NCBI RefSeq assembly: GCF_002214185.1 | Contig: NZ_CP022161.1 | Location: 5,835,486 to 5,899,485 of the forward strand | DNA length: 64,000 nt | DNA from: Streptomyces capitiformicae | GTDB lineage: Bacteria; Actinomycetota; Actinomycetes; Streptomycetales; Streptomycetaceae | Direction: 5' to 3' | Part shown: one piece after another, positions 17,183-25,408 of the stretch | Numbering within the stretch: the stretch's first letter is position 1 | Layout: every line of letters starts with the position of its first letter | The notes under the pieces: model-generated | Seen by the model: the letters and a program-made list of their open reading frames with translations, nothing else | Databases searched by the model: none | Told to the model about the DNA's origin: nothing | Program-made: the position numbers and the translations under genes

Positions 17183-18030
17183 AGCGCTCCTAGCATCTGT
17201 TCCAGCAGCTTCACGGTAGCCCGGCAGTCCAGGGCCTGTGAACGCAGCTTGCCATAGCGCTGGAGCAGAACGCTCACGTCCTTGGGTGCGGAGATCAGGC
17301 TGCTGGATCGCTGCCCTTCGGTGTAACCGAGCCACTGGTGAGCGGGCGTCTCAGCCAAGCACATCTGGCCGTCGATGCCGCAATGGTCCTCTTGGACGGT
17401 GGGCATGATCTGGATCTCGACGTTGCGTCGGGTGCCCACCTCAAGAAGGTGGTCGATGACGTTCCTGGTGACCTCCCGCCCGCCCATGCGCCGGGCCAGG
17501 ACACCCTGCTCGATGACGAAGCTGAAGGCCGTGTTCGGCCTGGTAACGATGAGCTGCTGGCGGTCCAGCCGAGACGCGACCTCGTGCTCGATCTGCTCCT
17601 CAGACGTCGGCGGCAGCCGCCGGTCGAAGATCGCTCGGATGTACGCCTCTGGCTGCAACAGCCCAGGAACCGCCCGACATTCGTACGCGTAGAGGGAGAG
17701 TGCATCCTCTTCGATGCCCGCCCACTGCCGGAACCATGATGCCAGCACCGCCCTCCTCGTCAGGCTCTTCGCCGCAGCCGTGAGGACCTTGAGCGCGACC
17801 GGGCCCAGCGCCTCCGCCGCCCGCGTGGGCAGATCGGTCGGCGGGAACCGCTTCCCCTGCTCGATCTTGGCGATGTACGCGTGCGAGTAACGCACCCGCA
17901 GCGCGAACTCCTCCTGAGTCAGGCAGGCTTCCTCGCGCAGGGCCTTCAGGACCACGCCGAAGGTCTTGAGGCTGTCGGAGAGTTCCGCTTCGCTGTTCGT
18001 GCCGCCCGCTCCGCTGTGGTCCGCCGTCAT
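17179..18030 (-). CDS. XRE regulator with DUF5753 (Scr1 family)
   Basis: A 283-residue protein. A helix-turn-helix of the XRE type covers about residues 24-80 (LKALREEACLTQEEFALRV, YSHAYIAKIEQGKR). The remaining C-terminal part is the DUF5753 ligand- or partner-binding domain, recognisable by AVPGLLQPEAYIRAIF and FVIEQGVLARRMGG. It probably controls its own operon with the two DUF397 partners. Such loci are numerous in Streptomyces and vary between strains. Confidence 0.88.
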   Translation of the reverse strand: MTADHSGAGGTNSEAELSDSLKTFGVVLKALREEACLTQEEFALRVRYSHAYIAKIEQGKRFPPTDLPTRAAEALGPVALKVLTAAAKSLTRRAVLASWFRQWAGIEEDALSLYAYECRAVPGLLQPEAYIRAIFDRRLPPTSEEQIEHEVASRLDRQQLIVTRPNTAFSFVIEQGVLARRMGGREVTRNVIDHLLEVGTRRNVEIQIMPTVQEDHCGIDGQMCLAETPAHQWLGYTEGQRSSSLISAPKDVSVLLQRYGKLRSQALDCRATVKLLEQMLGAL

Positions 18031-18289
18031 CGCCGCGCGCCTCCCGTGCTCACGTTCTCGCCGATCCCACCCCGCTCAACCCGCACAACTCGCCCAGGGT
18101 CACGGTGAGTTACTCACCCAGTCCAGAGTGTGCACCGGTACAGCGGTGTCTGTATGGGTGTCGTACCTGTCGGTGGGGAAGGAGGGGCCGGGACGCTGAG
18201 GGCGGCAGAGGCCGCGTGACCGCCACCCGCGCCGGTGATCTCGCCGGCTTTCCGGGTGCCGGCGACTTCACCCGCCCTACCGTGGAGTC

Positions 18290-19468
18290 ATGGCCAGCAA
18301 GCGCCGTACCGGCGGCAAGCACAGCAAGAACAGCAAGAACAGGAAAACGCGGGGCGGCGGTCGTACCCCCGTCCAGAGGGTGATCGATATCCCCTCTCCC
18401 GCCGACCACGCCAAGGCCGCGCAGGAGTGCGAGGAACTGGCGGAGCGGCACCCCGAGGAGCGTGAGGAACTGCTTCTGGAGGCCGCCGACGCGTGGAGCG
18501 ACGCGGGCGAGTACGACCGGGCCGTCACCCTGTACGAACGACTGCTGGACGCGGACACGGCGGATGGGTGCTCCGAACCGGAGCTCGTGGACGCCTATCG
18601 CATCGGCGTGCTGTGGGACGCCGGACGGTGCGAGGACGCCCGCGCGGCCGCCGCCGCCTTCCGCAGGCGGCATCCCCGGCACGCCGGGGCCTGGAACTTC
18701 GTCGCGGAGACCTTCGAGGCGGGGGACGAGACGAGTACGGCGGCCGAGTGGTTCACGGCGGGCATCACCCACGCCCTCGGCGCGAGTGGGCCGGTGACGG
18801 TGGAGGCGGTGGAGGCCGACCCGCACCACTACGACATCGAGATGCTGGTCATCGGCCGCCACCGGGTGCGGCGGCTGCTCGGCGAGCCGCACGACGACTG
18901 GGACGACGTGGCCGACGTACTGCACGAGCATCGTGCCGCGCCCTTCTTCGGCCGCGTGACACCGCTTGACGAGATGCATGATCCGCTCCGGCTCATGCAG
19001 ATGGTGAACGGCGTTCCCGAGGCACTGGAGACCGCCATCGAGGCACTGCCGGACGAACTCGGGCACGGGAGCCGACACGCGCATACGGCGGCCTTGAGGA
19101 GTACCTGCGTCCTGTACTGGCCGCCGGAGGAGTTCACCGCGCTCCTGGCGCGCCGGCCGGAAGCGGCGGACTCCTACGGCACCGATCATGCCGGCCACCG
19201 GCGGCAGGTCGAACACACACTGAGGGAGCTGTCCGAGGAGGGGGCCACGCACCTCGCCGTCGGCCGTGCGACGGTGAGCGGGCTGGAGTCCCACGCGGCG
19301 GCGGAGGGCGGCGCATCCCCCGACGCCCCGGACACCCGGTCCGCGTACGCCGCCGAACTCGCCCGCAGGGGGCTGGTGACCGACTGGCCGCCGCCCCGGA
19401 ACGGCCCCTGCTGGTGCGGCTCCGGGCGGAAGTACAAGAAGTGCTGCGGAAACCCCGCGACCGCATGA
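18290..19468 (+). CDS. SEC-C metal-binding domain protein
   Basis: A 392-residue cytoplasmic protein. The C-terminus carries a complete SEC-C zinc motif, GPCWCGSGRKYKKCCG (about 373-388). The N-terminus is very basic (KRRTGGKHSKNSKNRKTRGG). The middle is helical and TPR-like (ERHPEEREELLLEAADAW, AGEYDRAVTLYERLL). SEC-C motifs bind zinc and, in SecA, contact SecB or ribosomes; here the role is unknown. The gene stands alone, with about 260 bp of upstream space without other genes. Confidence 0.8.
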   Translation: MASKRRTGGKHSKNSKNRKTRGGGRTPVQRVIDIPSPADHAKAAQECEELAERHPEEREELLLEAADAWSDAGEYDRAVTLYERLLDADTADGCSEPELVDAYRIGVLWDAGRCEDARAAAAAFRRRHPRHAGAWNFVAETFEAGDETSTAAEWFTAGITHALGASGPVTVEAVEADPHHYDIEMLVIGRHRVRRLLGEPHDDWDDVADVLHEHRAAPFFGRVTPLDEMHDPLRLMQMVNGVPEALETAIEALPDELGHGSRHAHTAALRSTCVLYWPPEEFTALLARRPEAADSYGTDHAGHRRQVEHTLRELSEEGATHLAVGRATVSGLESHAAAEGGASPDAPDTRSAYAAELARRGLVTDWPPPRNGPCWCGSGRKYKKCCGNPATA

Positions 19469-19638
19469 GAACTGTAGGGACCCGACAGCGGGCGGCGTGA
19501 GCCACTGTCACTGCCCGAATGCCCACACGACGGACCTGACCGATAGGTTTTCGAGGGAAGCCGCCTGCCGTCCAGGCATCAGGGCACATCAGAGCAGGTG
19601 TTCAGACCGCTTCAGACCGCTAAGGAAAGGGTGATCCG

Positions 19639-20358
19639 TTGAGCCGCTCGGTTCTCGTCACCGGAGGCAACCGGGGCATCGGCCTCGCCATCGCCCGCGC
19701 GTTCGCCGACAACGGCGACAAGGTCGCGTACACGTACCGCTCGGGTGAGCCGCCGGCCGCCCTCCAGGAGCTGGGCTGCCTCGCGGTCAGGTGCGACATC
19801 ACCGATCCCGAGCAGGTGGAGCAGGCCTACAAGGAGATCGAGGCCCAGCACGGCCCGGTCGAGGTCCTGATCGCCAACGCCGGCGTCACCAAGGACCAGC
19901 TCCTGATGCGCATGTCCGAGGAGGACTTCACCTCGGTCCTCGACACCAACCTCACCGGCACCTTCCGCGTCGTCAAGCGTGCCAACCGCGGCATGCTGCG
20001 CGCCAAGAAGGGCCGCGTCGTGCTGATCTCGTCGGTCGTCGGGCTGTACGGCTCGCCCGGCCAGGCGAACTACGCCGCCTCCAAGGCCGGTCTCGTCGGG
20101 TTCGCGCGTTCCCTCGCCCGTGAGCTGGGCTCCCGCAACATCACCTTCAACGTCGTCGCGCCGGGCTTCGTCGACACCGACATGACTCAGGTGCTGACCG
20201 ACGAGCAGCGCGCGAACATCGTCTCGCAGGTGCCGCTCGGCCGGTACGCGCAGCCCGAGGAGATTGCCGCGACGGTGCGGTTCCTCGCCTCGGACGACGC
20301 CTCGTACATCACTGGAGCCGTCATCCCCGTAGACGGCGGACTGGGAATGGGTCACTGA
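19639..20358 (+). CDS. fabG: 3-oxoacyl-[ACP] reductase FabG
   Basis: A 239-residue short-chain dehydrogenase for fatty acid elongation (NADPH-dependent reduction of 3-oxoacyl-ACP). The cofactor motif is TGGNRGIG (8-15), with NAG at 80-82. The catalytic triad is Ser132, Tyr145 and Lys149 (YAASK). The start is a TTG with AAGGAAAGG upstream; no better start is in frame. It is followed after 5 bp by fabI, so the reductive steps of fatty acid synthesis are made together. Confidence 0.93.
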   Translation: MSRSVLVTGGNRGIGLAIARAFADNGDKVAYTYRSGEPPAALQELGCLAVRCDITDPEQVEQAYKEIEAQHGPVEVLIANAGVTKDQLLMRMSEEDFTSVLDTNLTGTFRVVKRANRGMLRAKKGRVVLISSVVGLYGSPGQANYAASKAGLVGFARSLARELGSRNITFNVVAPGFVDTDMTQVLTDEQRANIVSQVPLGRYAQPEEIAATVRFLASDDASYITGAVIPVDGGLGMGH

Positions 20359-20363
20359 TCACC

Positions 20364-21131
20364 ATGAGCGGAATTCTCGAGGGCAAGCGCGTCCTGATCA
20401 CCGGTGTGCTGATGGAGTCCTCCATCGCCTTCCACACCGCCAAGCTGGCCCAGGAGCAGGGCGCCGAGATCATCCTGACCGCGTTCCCGCGGCCCACGCT
20501 GACCGAGCGCATCGCCAAGAAGCTCCCCAAGCCCACCAAGGTCATCGAGCTCGACGTCACCAATGACGAGCACCTCGGGCGGCTCGCGGACATCGTCGGT
20601 GAGGAGCTCGGCGGTCTCGACGGCGTCGTCCACTCCATCGGCTTCGCCCCGCAGGACGCCCTCGGCGGCAACTTCCTCAACACGCCGTTCGAGTCCGTCG
20701 CCACCGCCATGCACGTCTCGGCGTACTCCCTGAAGTCGCTGACCATGGCCTGCCTGCCGCTGATGCAGAACGGCGGCTCCGTCGTCGGCCTCACCTTCGA
20801 CGCGAAGTTCGCCTGGCCGCAGTACGACTGGATGGGCCCGGCCAAGGCCGCCCTGGAGGCCACCAGCCGTTACATCGCCCGCGACCTGGGCAAGCAGAAC
20901 ATCCGCTGCAACCTCGTCTCCGCCGGCCCTCTCGCCTCCATGGCCGCCAAGTCCATCCCGGGCTTCGGTGAGCTGGCCGCCGTGTGGGACAACCGTTCGC
21001 CCCTGGAGTGGGACCTCAAGGACCCCGAGCCGGCCGGCCGCGGTGTCGTCGCGCTGCTCAGCGACTGGTTCCCGAAGACCACCGGTGAGATCATCCACGT
21101 CGACGGCGGGCTGCACGCGATCGGCGCGTGA
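20364..21131 (+). CDS. fabI: Enoyl-[ACP] reductase FabI/InhA-type
   Basis: A 255-residue NADH-dependent enoyl-ACP reductase, the last step of each elongation cycle. The signatures are ITGVLMESSIA near residue 12 and Tyr154/Lys161 in YDWMGPAK, matching the Tyr-x6-Lys of FabI and InhA. It sits 5 bp after fabG in an operon and is followed by a strong terminator. The family includes the isoniazid target in mycobacteria. Confidence 0.95.
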   Translation: MSGILEGKRVLITGVLMESSIAFHTAKLAQEQGAEIILTAFPRPTLTERIAKKLPKPTKVIELDVTNDEHLGRLADIVGEELGGLDGVVHSIGFAPQDALGGNFLNTPFESVATAMHVSAYSLKSLTMACLPLMQNGGSVVGLTFDAKFAWPQYDWMGPAKAALEATSRYIARDLGKQNIRCNLVSAGPLASMAAKSIPGFGELAAVWDNRSPLEWDLKDPEPAGRGVVALLSDWFPKTTGEIIHVDGGLHAIGA

Positions 21132-21156
21132 GCGCTGCCGCCGAGGGCATGACCTC

Positions 21157-21200
21157 CAGTTGGGGGCGCGCATCCGAATCCGGATGCGCGCCCCCAACTG
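21157..21200. terminator. Perfect 20-bp hairpin after fabGI
   Basis: A perfect inverted repeat with 20-base arms starting CAGTTGGGGGCGCGCATCCG and a 4-base loop (AATC), 25 bp after the fabI stop. It is the longest perfect hairpin seen in the window and very probably the fabG-fabI terminator. Confidence 0.85.
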
Positions 21201-21303
21201 CCGTTGCTGTCACCCGTTCGGCTCATCCGACGGGCCGCCCGGGCCGGGTGCCGCGCACGCTGGACGTACACCGCCCAGCCGCTCGGCCGAGGAGGTCTCC
21301 CTT

Positions 21304-21675
21304 GTGCGCCTGTCCCGCAGCTTCGCCCCAGTGGTCGTCGCCCTGGCTCTCGTACTGCCCTTCCCGTATCAGGCGGCACCGCACGCACGCGTGGAGGCCG
21401 GGAAAGGCCACGCACGTGTGAAGGCCGACCGGCCGGATCCCTTCGGGGCGTCCTGCCGCAGCAGGGTCCTCGGCTCCCAGGTGGTCGGATACTGCTTCAA
21501 CCCCTACGCGGACCCCGACCACGTACGCCTGCACATCGAGTGCGAGCGGTGGTGGGACATCGACAGCGACGGCGCTCCGGTCGCGACGGGACCCGCGGAG
21601 ACGGTACGGCTGACCGGGCGCTGCTGGAAGGAAGTCCGCTCGGTGTGGTTCAGCCACCAGAAGGCGGCGGACTGA
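21304..21675 (+). CDS. Small secreted hypothetical protein
   Basis: A 123-residue product with a signal peptide (FAPVVVALALVLPFP, cleavage near residue 22-24). The mature part has four cysteines (SCRSRV, GYCFNPY, IECERW, GRCWKE) spaced for two disulfides. The GTG start is supported by GAGGAGG upstream. Its last 26 bp overlap the tail of the convergent GntR gene. I do not recognise the family. Confidence 0.65.
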   Translation: MRLSRSFAPVVVALALVLPFPYQAAPHARVEAGKGHARVKADRPDPFGASCRSRVLGSQVVGYCFNPYADPDHVRLHIECERWWDIDSDGAPVATGPAETVRLTGRCWKEVRSVWFSHQKAAD

Positions 21676-22345
21676 CCCGTTCCGGGCGGCAGTGGAACGG
21701 ATAGTCGGCCGCCTCCGCCGCGGCGGTCTCCGCGTCGCCCGCCCGGATCGCGTCCACGAGCCGGGCGTGGTCCAGATACGTCTCCGGGGTCAGCTCATCG
21801 CCGACGTCGCCGCGCAGCCAGTCCCGCAGAACCTCGCCCAGGTCCGCGTAGACGGTCGTCACCACGTCGTTGTGGGACGCGGCCACCACCGCCATGTGGA
21901 AGGTCGCGTCGGCGGCCACGAAGGCCTCCGTGTCGCCCGACGCCCACGCCTCCTCACGGCGTACGAGAAGCGCGTCCAGCTGCTTCAGGTCCTTCTCGGT
22001 GCGCCGCCGGGCGGCCAGCTTGGCGGCGCTGGACTCCAGGGCGGAGCGCAGCTCGGCGATGTGGTGGGGATCGGCGTCCGCGAAGCGACGGTGCATCACG
22101 CCCGCCAGCTCGCTGGTCGCGACGACGTACGTACCGGAGCCCTGGCGGATGTCCAGCAGACCGTTGTGCGCGAGCGCGCGAACGGCCTCGCGGACCGTGT
22201 TCCGGGCGACGCCCAGCTGCTCGACCAGCTCGGGCTCGGTGGGGATGCGGGAGCCGACCGGCCACTCGCCCGAGGTGATCTGGTTCCGCAGCGCGGCGAT
22301 GACCTGCTCGGACAGCGCCGAACGACGGGGATGACTCAGAGGCAT
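21650..22345 (-). CDS. GntR-family (FCD/FadR) transcriptional regulator
   Basis: A 231-residue repressor. The winged helix-turn-helix is clear (residues about 10-75: IAALRNQITSGEWPVGSRIP, LVEQLGVARNTVREAVRAL, GLLDIRQGSGTYVV). The C-terminal FCD ligand domain has Asp and His metal ligands (DATFHMAVVAASHN, LDHARLVDAI). It is divergent from a CynX-type exporter, with only about 35 bp between start codons, and probably represses it. Its ligand is unknown. Confidence 0.88.
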   Translation of the reverse strand: MPLSHPRRSALSEQVIAALRNQITSGEWPVGSRIPTEPELVEQLGVARNTVREAVRALAHNGLLDIRQGSGTYVVATSELAGVMHRRFADADPHHIAELRSALESSAAKLAARRRTEKDLKQLDALLVRREEAWASGDTEAFVAADATFHMAVVAASHNDVVTTVYADLGEVLRDWLRGDVGDELTPETYLDHARLVDAIRAGDAETAAAEAADYPFHCRPERVSPPPSGG

Positions 22346-22351
22346 GGCGTA

Positions 22352-22375
22352 ATCATCCCATGATTCTATGATGGG
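22352..22375. promoter_or_regulatory. Overlapping divergent -10 boxes with operator-like inverted repeat
   Basis: On the + strand TATGAT (22367-22372) is a perfect -10 box placed so that transcription would start at or just before the ATG at 22380. On the - strand TAGAAT (22368-22363) is another near-perfect -10 for the regulator gene. Interleaved inverted half-sites ATCAT/ATGAT and CCCAT/ATGGG cover both, as expected for the site of the FCD regulator. I saw no good -35 for either. Confidence 0.5.
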
Positions 22376-22379
22376 CGTT

Positions 22380-23717
22380 ATGGTGAGCGAGAAGACCCGG
22401 CCGACGACCTCTCTGTCCATACGCACCTCGGCAGCGAGTCGACCTGAAGCACGGTCCACGCGCGCGTGGAGGACGCGATGGGCGCCGCGGCTGGTGATCG
22501 CGGGCATCGTTCTGACGGCCCTCAGCCTCCGCCCGGCCATCACCAGCCTCGGATCCCTCCTCGAAGAGGTGCGCGCCGGGCTCGGTATGAGCGGCAGCGT
22601 CGCCGGACTGCTCACCTCCGTGCCTCCGCTCTGCTTCGCCGTCTTCGGCGTCACGGCCCCTCGGCTCGCCCGGCGCTTCGGCCCCGCCGCCGTGGTCTGC
22701 GCCGGCATGGCCGCGATCGCACTCGGCCTGCTGATCCGCCCGTACGCCGGAGGCACGGCGGGCTTCCTGGCCGTGAGCGCCCTCGCCCTGATGGGCATCG
22801 CCGTCAGCAACGTCCTGCTGCCGGTCATCGTCAAACGCTGGTTCCCGGACCGGGTGGGCTCCATGACGGGCCTGTACTCCATGGCCCTCGCCGTCGGTAT
22901 GTCGTCCGCGGCCGCCGTCACCGTACCCATGACCGAGGCCCTGGGCGGGAGTTGGCAGACCGGCCTCGCCGTGTGGTCGGCGCTCGCGGCGGCGGCCGTG
23001 GTGCCGTGGCTTCCGTTCGTCCGGGATCGGGGTGCGAGCCCGGCCGCACAGGCACCCGCGCGCGAGCAGGCGCCCGCGCGCGAGCAGGCGCCCGCGCGCG
23101 AGCAGGCGCCCGCGCGGGAGGAGGGTTCCGGGCCGCGTATCACCCGGAGCCGTACGGCCTGGGCACTCGCCGTATTCTTCGGGCTCCAGGCGACCGCCGC
23201 GTACATCACGATGGGGTGGATGCCCCAGATCTTCCGGGACGCCGGCGTCCCGGCCGGAACGGCGGGTCTGCTGCTCGCCGTCACGATGGCGGTGGGCGTG
23301 CCGCTGTACTTCCTGATCCCCCGGTTCGCCACGCGCCTGCCGCACCAGGGCCCCATCGTCGTGTTCCTGGGCGTGTGCGGGCTCATCGGGTACGCGGGCC
23401 TGTACATCGCTCCCGCGGGCGGAGCGTGGGCGTGGGCGCTGGTGCTCGGCATCGCCAACTGCGCCTTCCCGCTGGCGCTGGCCATGGTCGGCATGCGGGC
23501 GAGGACCGGCGCGGGCGTCGTCAAGCTCTCCGCCTTCGCACAGAGCATCGGCTACCTGATCTCGATCCCGGGACCGCTCCTGGTCGGCGTCCTCTACCAG
23601 CACAGCGGCGGCTGGGGGCAGCCCCTCGCCCTCATGGCCGCCCTGATGATCCCGCAGATCGCGGTGGGCGTCCTGGCAGGCCGCGACCGCCTGGTGGAGG
23701 ACGAGGCAGCCCGCTGA
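22380..23717 (+). CDS. MFS transporter, CynX/NimT family
   Basis: A 445-residue transporter with 12 predicted helices and the CynX-type opening LTALSLRPAITSLGSLLEEV, found in cyanate/nitroimidazole-type permeases. I chose the ATG at 22380 because a perfect -10 box lies eight bases upstream, implying a leaderless mRNA; ATG codons at 22368 and 22371 lie on or next to that box. The central cytoplasmic loop contains four tandem APAREQ repeats. The divergent GntR regulator probably controls it. Confidence 0.85.
   Translation: MVSEKTRPTTSLSIRTSAASRPEARSTRAWRTRWAPRLVIAGIVLTALSLRPAITSLGSLLEEVRAGLGMSGSVAGLLTSVPPLCFAVFGVTAPRLARRFGPAAVVCAGMAAIALGLLIRPYAGGTAGFLAVSALALMGIAVSNVLLPVIVKRWFPDRVGSMTGLYSMALAVGMSSAAAVTVPMTEALGGSWQTGLAVWSALAAAAVVPWLPFVRDRGASPAAQAPAREQAPAREQAPAREQAPAREEGSGPRITRSRTAWALAVFFGLQATAAYITMGWMPQIFRDAGVPAGTAGLLLAVTMAVGVPLYFLIPRFATRLPHQGPIVVFLGVCGLIGYAGLYIAPAGGAWAWALVLGIANCAFPLALAMVGMRARTGAGVVKLSAFAQSIGYLISIPGPLLVGVLYQHSGGWGQPLALMAALMIPQIAVGVLAGRDRLVEDEAAR
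23052..23123. repeat. Four in-frame 18-bp tandem repeats in transporter gene
   Basis: Four copies of GCGCCCGCGCGCGAGCAG (encoding APAREQ) run in tandem in the loop between the two halves of the CynX-type exporter. The unit length is a multiple of three, so copy number changes would keep the frame. Confidence 0.85.
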
Positions 23718-23765
23718 GGCCCACCCCGGCGGCTCCGCCCCGGGGGAGGGTGGGAGACTGGCCCC

Positions 23766-23882
23766 ATGCCAGTGCTCGACCCGAATCCCCAGAACGGCCA
23801 GAAGAAGATGCTCCTGGTCTTCGGCTCGTTCCTAGCCATCTTCGTAGTCATCGCCATCATCGCGGCGATCGCGGCCCCGTAA
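23766..23882 (+). CDS. SGM_5486-type transporter-associated peptide
   Basis: A 38-residue protein: MPVLDPNPQNGQKKMLLVFG, then a single hydrophobic helix (about residues 16-36) ending AAIAAP. This matches the short Streptomyces family named SGM_5486, 'transporter-associated', which is normally found beside this type of MFS gene. It is encoded 48 bp after the exporter stop and probably sits in the membrane next to it. Confidence 0.85.
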   Translation: MPVLDPNPQNGQKKMLLVFGSFLAIFVVIAIIAAIAAP

Positions 23883-23889
23883 CGCCCAG

Positions 23890-23945
23890 CTCGGGCTGCG
23901 CCCCGGTGAGGGCGCGGGGAACTGCGCGATCAGCCCCCACCCACA
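23890..23945. repeat. REP-like intergenic element, copy 3
   Basis: GAGGGCGCGGGGAACTGCGC followed by GATCAGCCCCCACCCACACC, the same family as 12113 and 40583. The rest of the 353-bp gap to 24235 holds a G-rich stretch and a CCCCTAGGGG palindrome at about 24086, and no gene. Confidence 0.55.
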
Positions 23946-24235
23946 CCCGCCTCTATACGGACTGGACCGAGCTGGAAGGCGGCGGGGTCGAAGGGGCGGC
24001 AGCCCCGGGGGATGGGACGGGTAGGGGCGGCGGGGGCGAAAAACCACGCACCCGAACGGGTCGACGGTGGGGTTACCCCCAGCATCCCCTAGGGGGCGAG
24101 TCTCAGGGGTAAGTAGGTGGATCACCGGATGGGCCGCGGCGCCCGGATTCCGTAGCTTCGAAGTGTGACCGCAGGAGCCCCGCGAGGGCCCACGGAGGAC
24201 GCGGCCACCGACCACGAGAAGATCACGGAGGCGGC

Positions 24236-24469
24236 ATGTCGGCCCCTACGCACACCCGACCCCACCCGGCGACCCCGGCGACCACGGGCGGCGGCGTCGT
24301 CGATGCCCGGCTCCCCTGGTGGGCCCTCGCCCTGCCCACCCTCGCCTTCGCCACCCTCCTGCTGCTGATCCTCAACCCCGCCGACACCCAGGCGGCGGCG
24401 AGCGCCGACCCCGCGATCACCCACGTCCTGGAGCGCATACAGCAGGCACTACCGACCCTCGCACCATGA
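24236..24469 (+). CDS. Small hypothetical membrane protein
   Basis: A 77-residue protein with a polar N-terminus, one membrane helix (PWWALALPTLAFATLLLLIL, about residues 27-46) and a short amphipathic C-terminal tail (ITHVLERIQQALPTL). The ATG follows GGAGGCGGC. It looks like a conserved small Streptomyces protein of unknown role. Single gene between two repeat-rich gaps. Confidence 0.6.
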   Translation: MSAPTHTRPHPATPATTGGGVVDARLPWWALALPTLAFATLLLLILNPADTQAAASADPAITHVLERIQQALPTLAP

Positions 24470-24511
24470 CGCGCGGCCGAGGCATGATCCGAACGACAGG
24501 CCCAGCCCTCG

Positions 24512-24688
24512 CTAGGTCCTGTCGTCAACCTCCCGTCGTCGCCCGAAGGGCGGCCACGCGGCGTTAGGCGCGTGCTCTCGGCGTGCCGGGCGGAAGCCCT
24601 CGTTGGATGTACTTGGGCTTTCGCCCGGTGCGGCGAGAGAGCATGCATGGCGTCGCGCGGCAGACGGGAGTTTGACGACAGGGCCTAG
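24512..24688. mobile_element. MITE-like element with inverted terminal repeats
   Basis: A 177-bp non-coding element. The ends are inverted copies: GGTCCTGTCGTCAAcCTCCC on the left and, read in reverse, GGCCCTGTCGTCAAACTCCC on the right. CTAG lies at both outer edges (24512-24515, 24685-24688), which fits a 4-bp target duplication of the YTAR type used by IS5-group elements. The interior is also an imperfect palindrome (GTGCTCTCGGCG... against ...CGGCGAGAGAGCATGC). It has no transposase, so it would be mobilised in trans. Confidence 0.65.
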
Positions 24689-24763
24689 CACGTGTAGCGG
24701 TCTCAAGTATCCGCACTTCAACTACCTGCGCCCCATGGCCTGTTTCGTGCGAAGCTGGGACGC

Positions 24764-25282
24764 ATGAGCGTCGCAGAACCCCGCAGGATTGTCCTCTTCC
24801 GGCATGCGAAGGCCGACTGGCCACAGGTGTCCGACCACGAGCGCCCGCTCGCCGACCGGGGCCGTATGGACGCCGCCGTCGCCGGGCGCAAGCTGGCCGA
24901 CTCCGGCATCCCCTTCGACCTTGCCCTCTGCTCCACCGCCGTCAGGACCCGCGAGACCTGGAAGCTGGCCGTTCACGAGCTCGCCGAGCGGCCGAAAACG
25001 GTCTACGAGGAGCGGATCTACGAGGCCTCACCCGGCGAGCTGATCGCCCTGCTCAACGAAACCTCGGACGACGCGCAGAATGTCGTCCTGATCGGCCACA
25101 ACCCCGGTGTGCAGGCCCTCGCCGACATCCTCGCCGGCCACGCCGAGGGCGACACCCGCGAGCGGATGAGCCGGCGTGACTTCCCGGCCGCCGCCTTCGC
25201 GGTGCTCTCCTTCGAGGGCTCCTGGAAGAGCCTGGAGCCGGGCGTGGGCACGCTGCTCGACTACTGGGCGCCCACGGAGTGA
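24764..25282 (+). CDS. SixA-type histidine phosphatase
   Basis: A 172-residue member of the histidine phosphatase (phosphoglycerate mutase-like) superfamily. The catalytic motif is RHAKAD (His14), with a second histidine in VVLIGHNPGVQ (about residue 112), as in SixA, which dephosphorylates phosphohistidine in signalling proteins. The length fits SixA. It converges on serB across a strong bidirectional terminator. Confidence 0.88.
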   Translation: MSVAEPRRIVLFRHAKADWPQVSDHERPLADRGRMDAAVAGRKLADSGIPFDLALCSTAVRTRETWKLAVHELAERPKTVYEERIYEASPGELIALLNETSDDAQNVVLIGHNPGVQALADILAGHAEGDTRERMSRRDFPAAAFAVLSFEGSWKSLEPGVGTLLDYWAPTE

Positions 25283-25355
25283 CCCCAGCCATGTAATCCG
25301 GGCAGCCCGGCCAGGTAGCCCGGCCAGTTGCCCCACCGCCGCCCACGGCACGACC

Positions 25356-25386
25356 AAGGCCCGGCACCCACACGGTGCCGGGCCTT
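25356..25386. terminator. Bidirectional terminator between sixA-like and serB
   Basis: A perfect 13-bp stem AAGGCCCGGCACC / GGTGCCGGGCCTT with a 5-base loop, in the 126-bp gap between two convergent genes. A-rich and T-rich flanks allow termination from both sides. Confidence 0.85.
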
Positions 25387-25408
25387 CACTCGTAGGCGAC
25401 GCTCGCGG

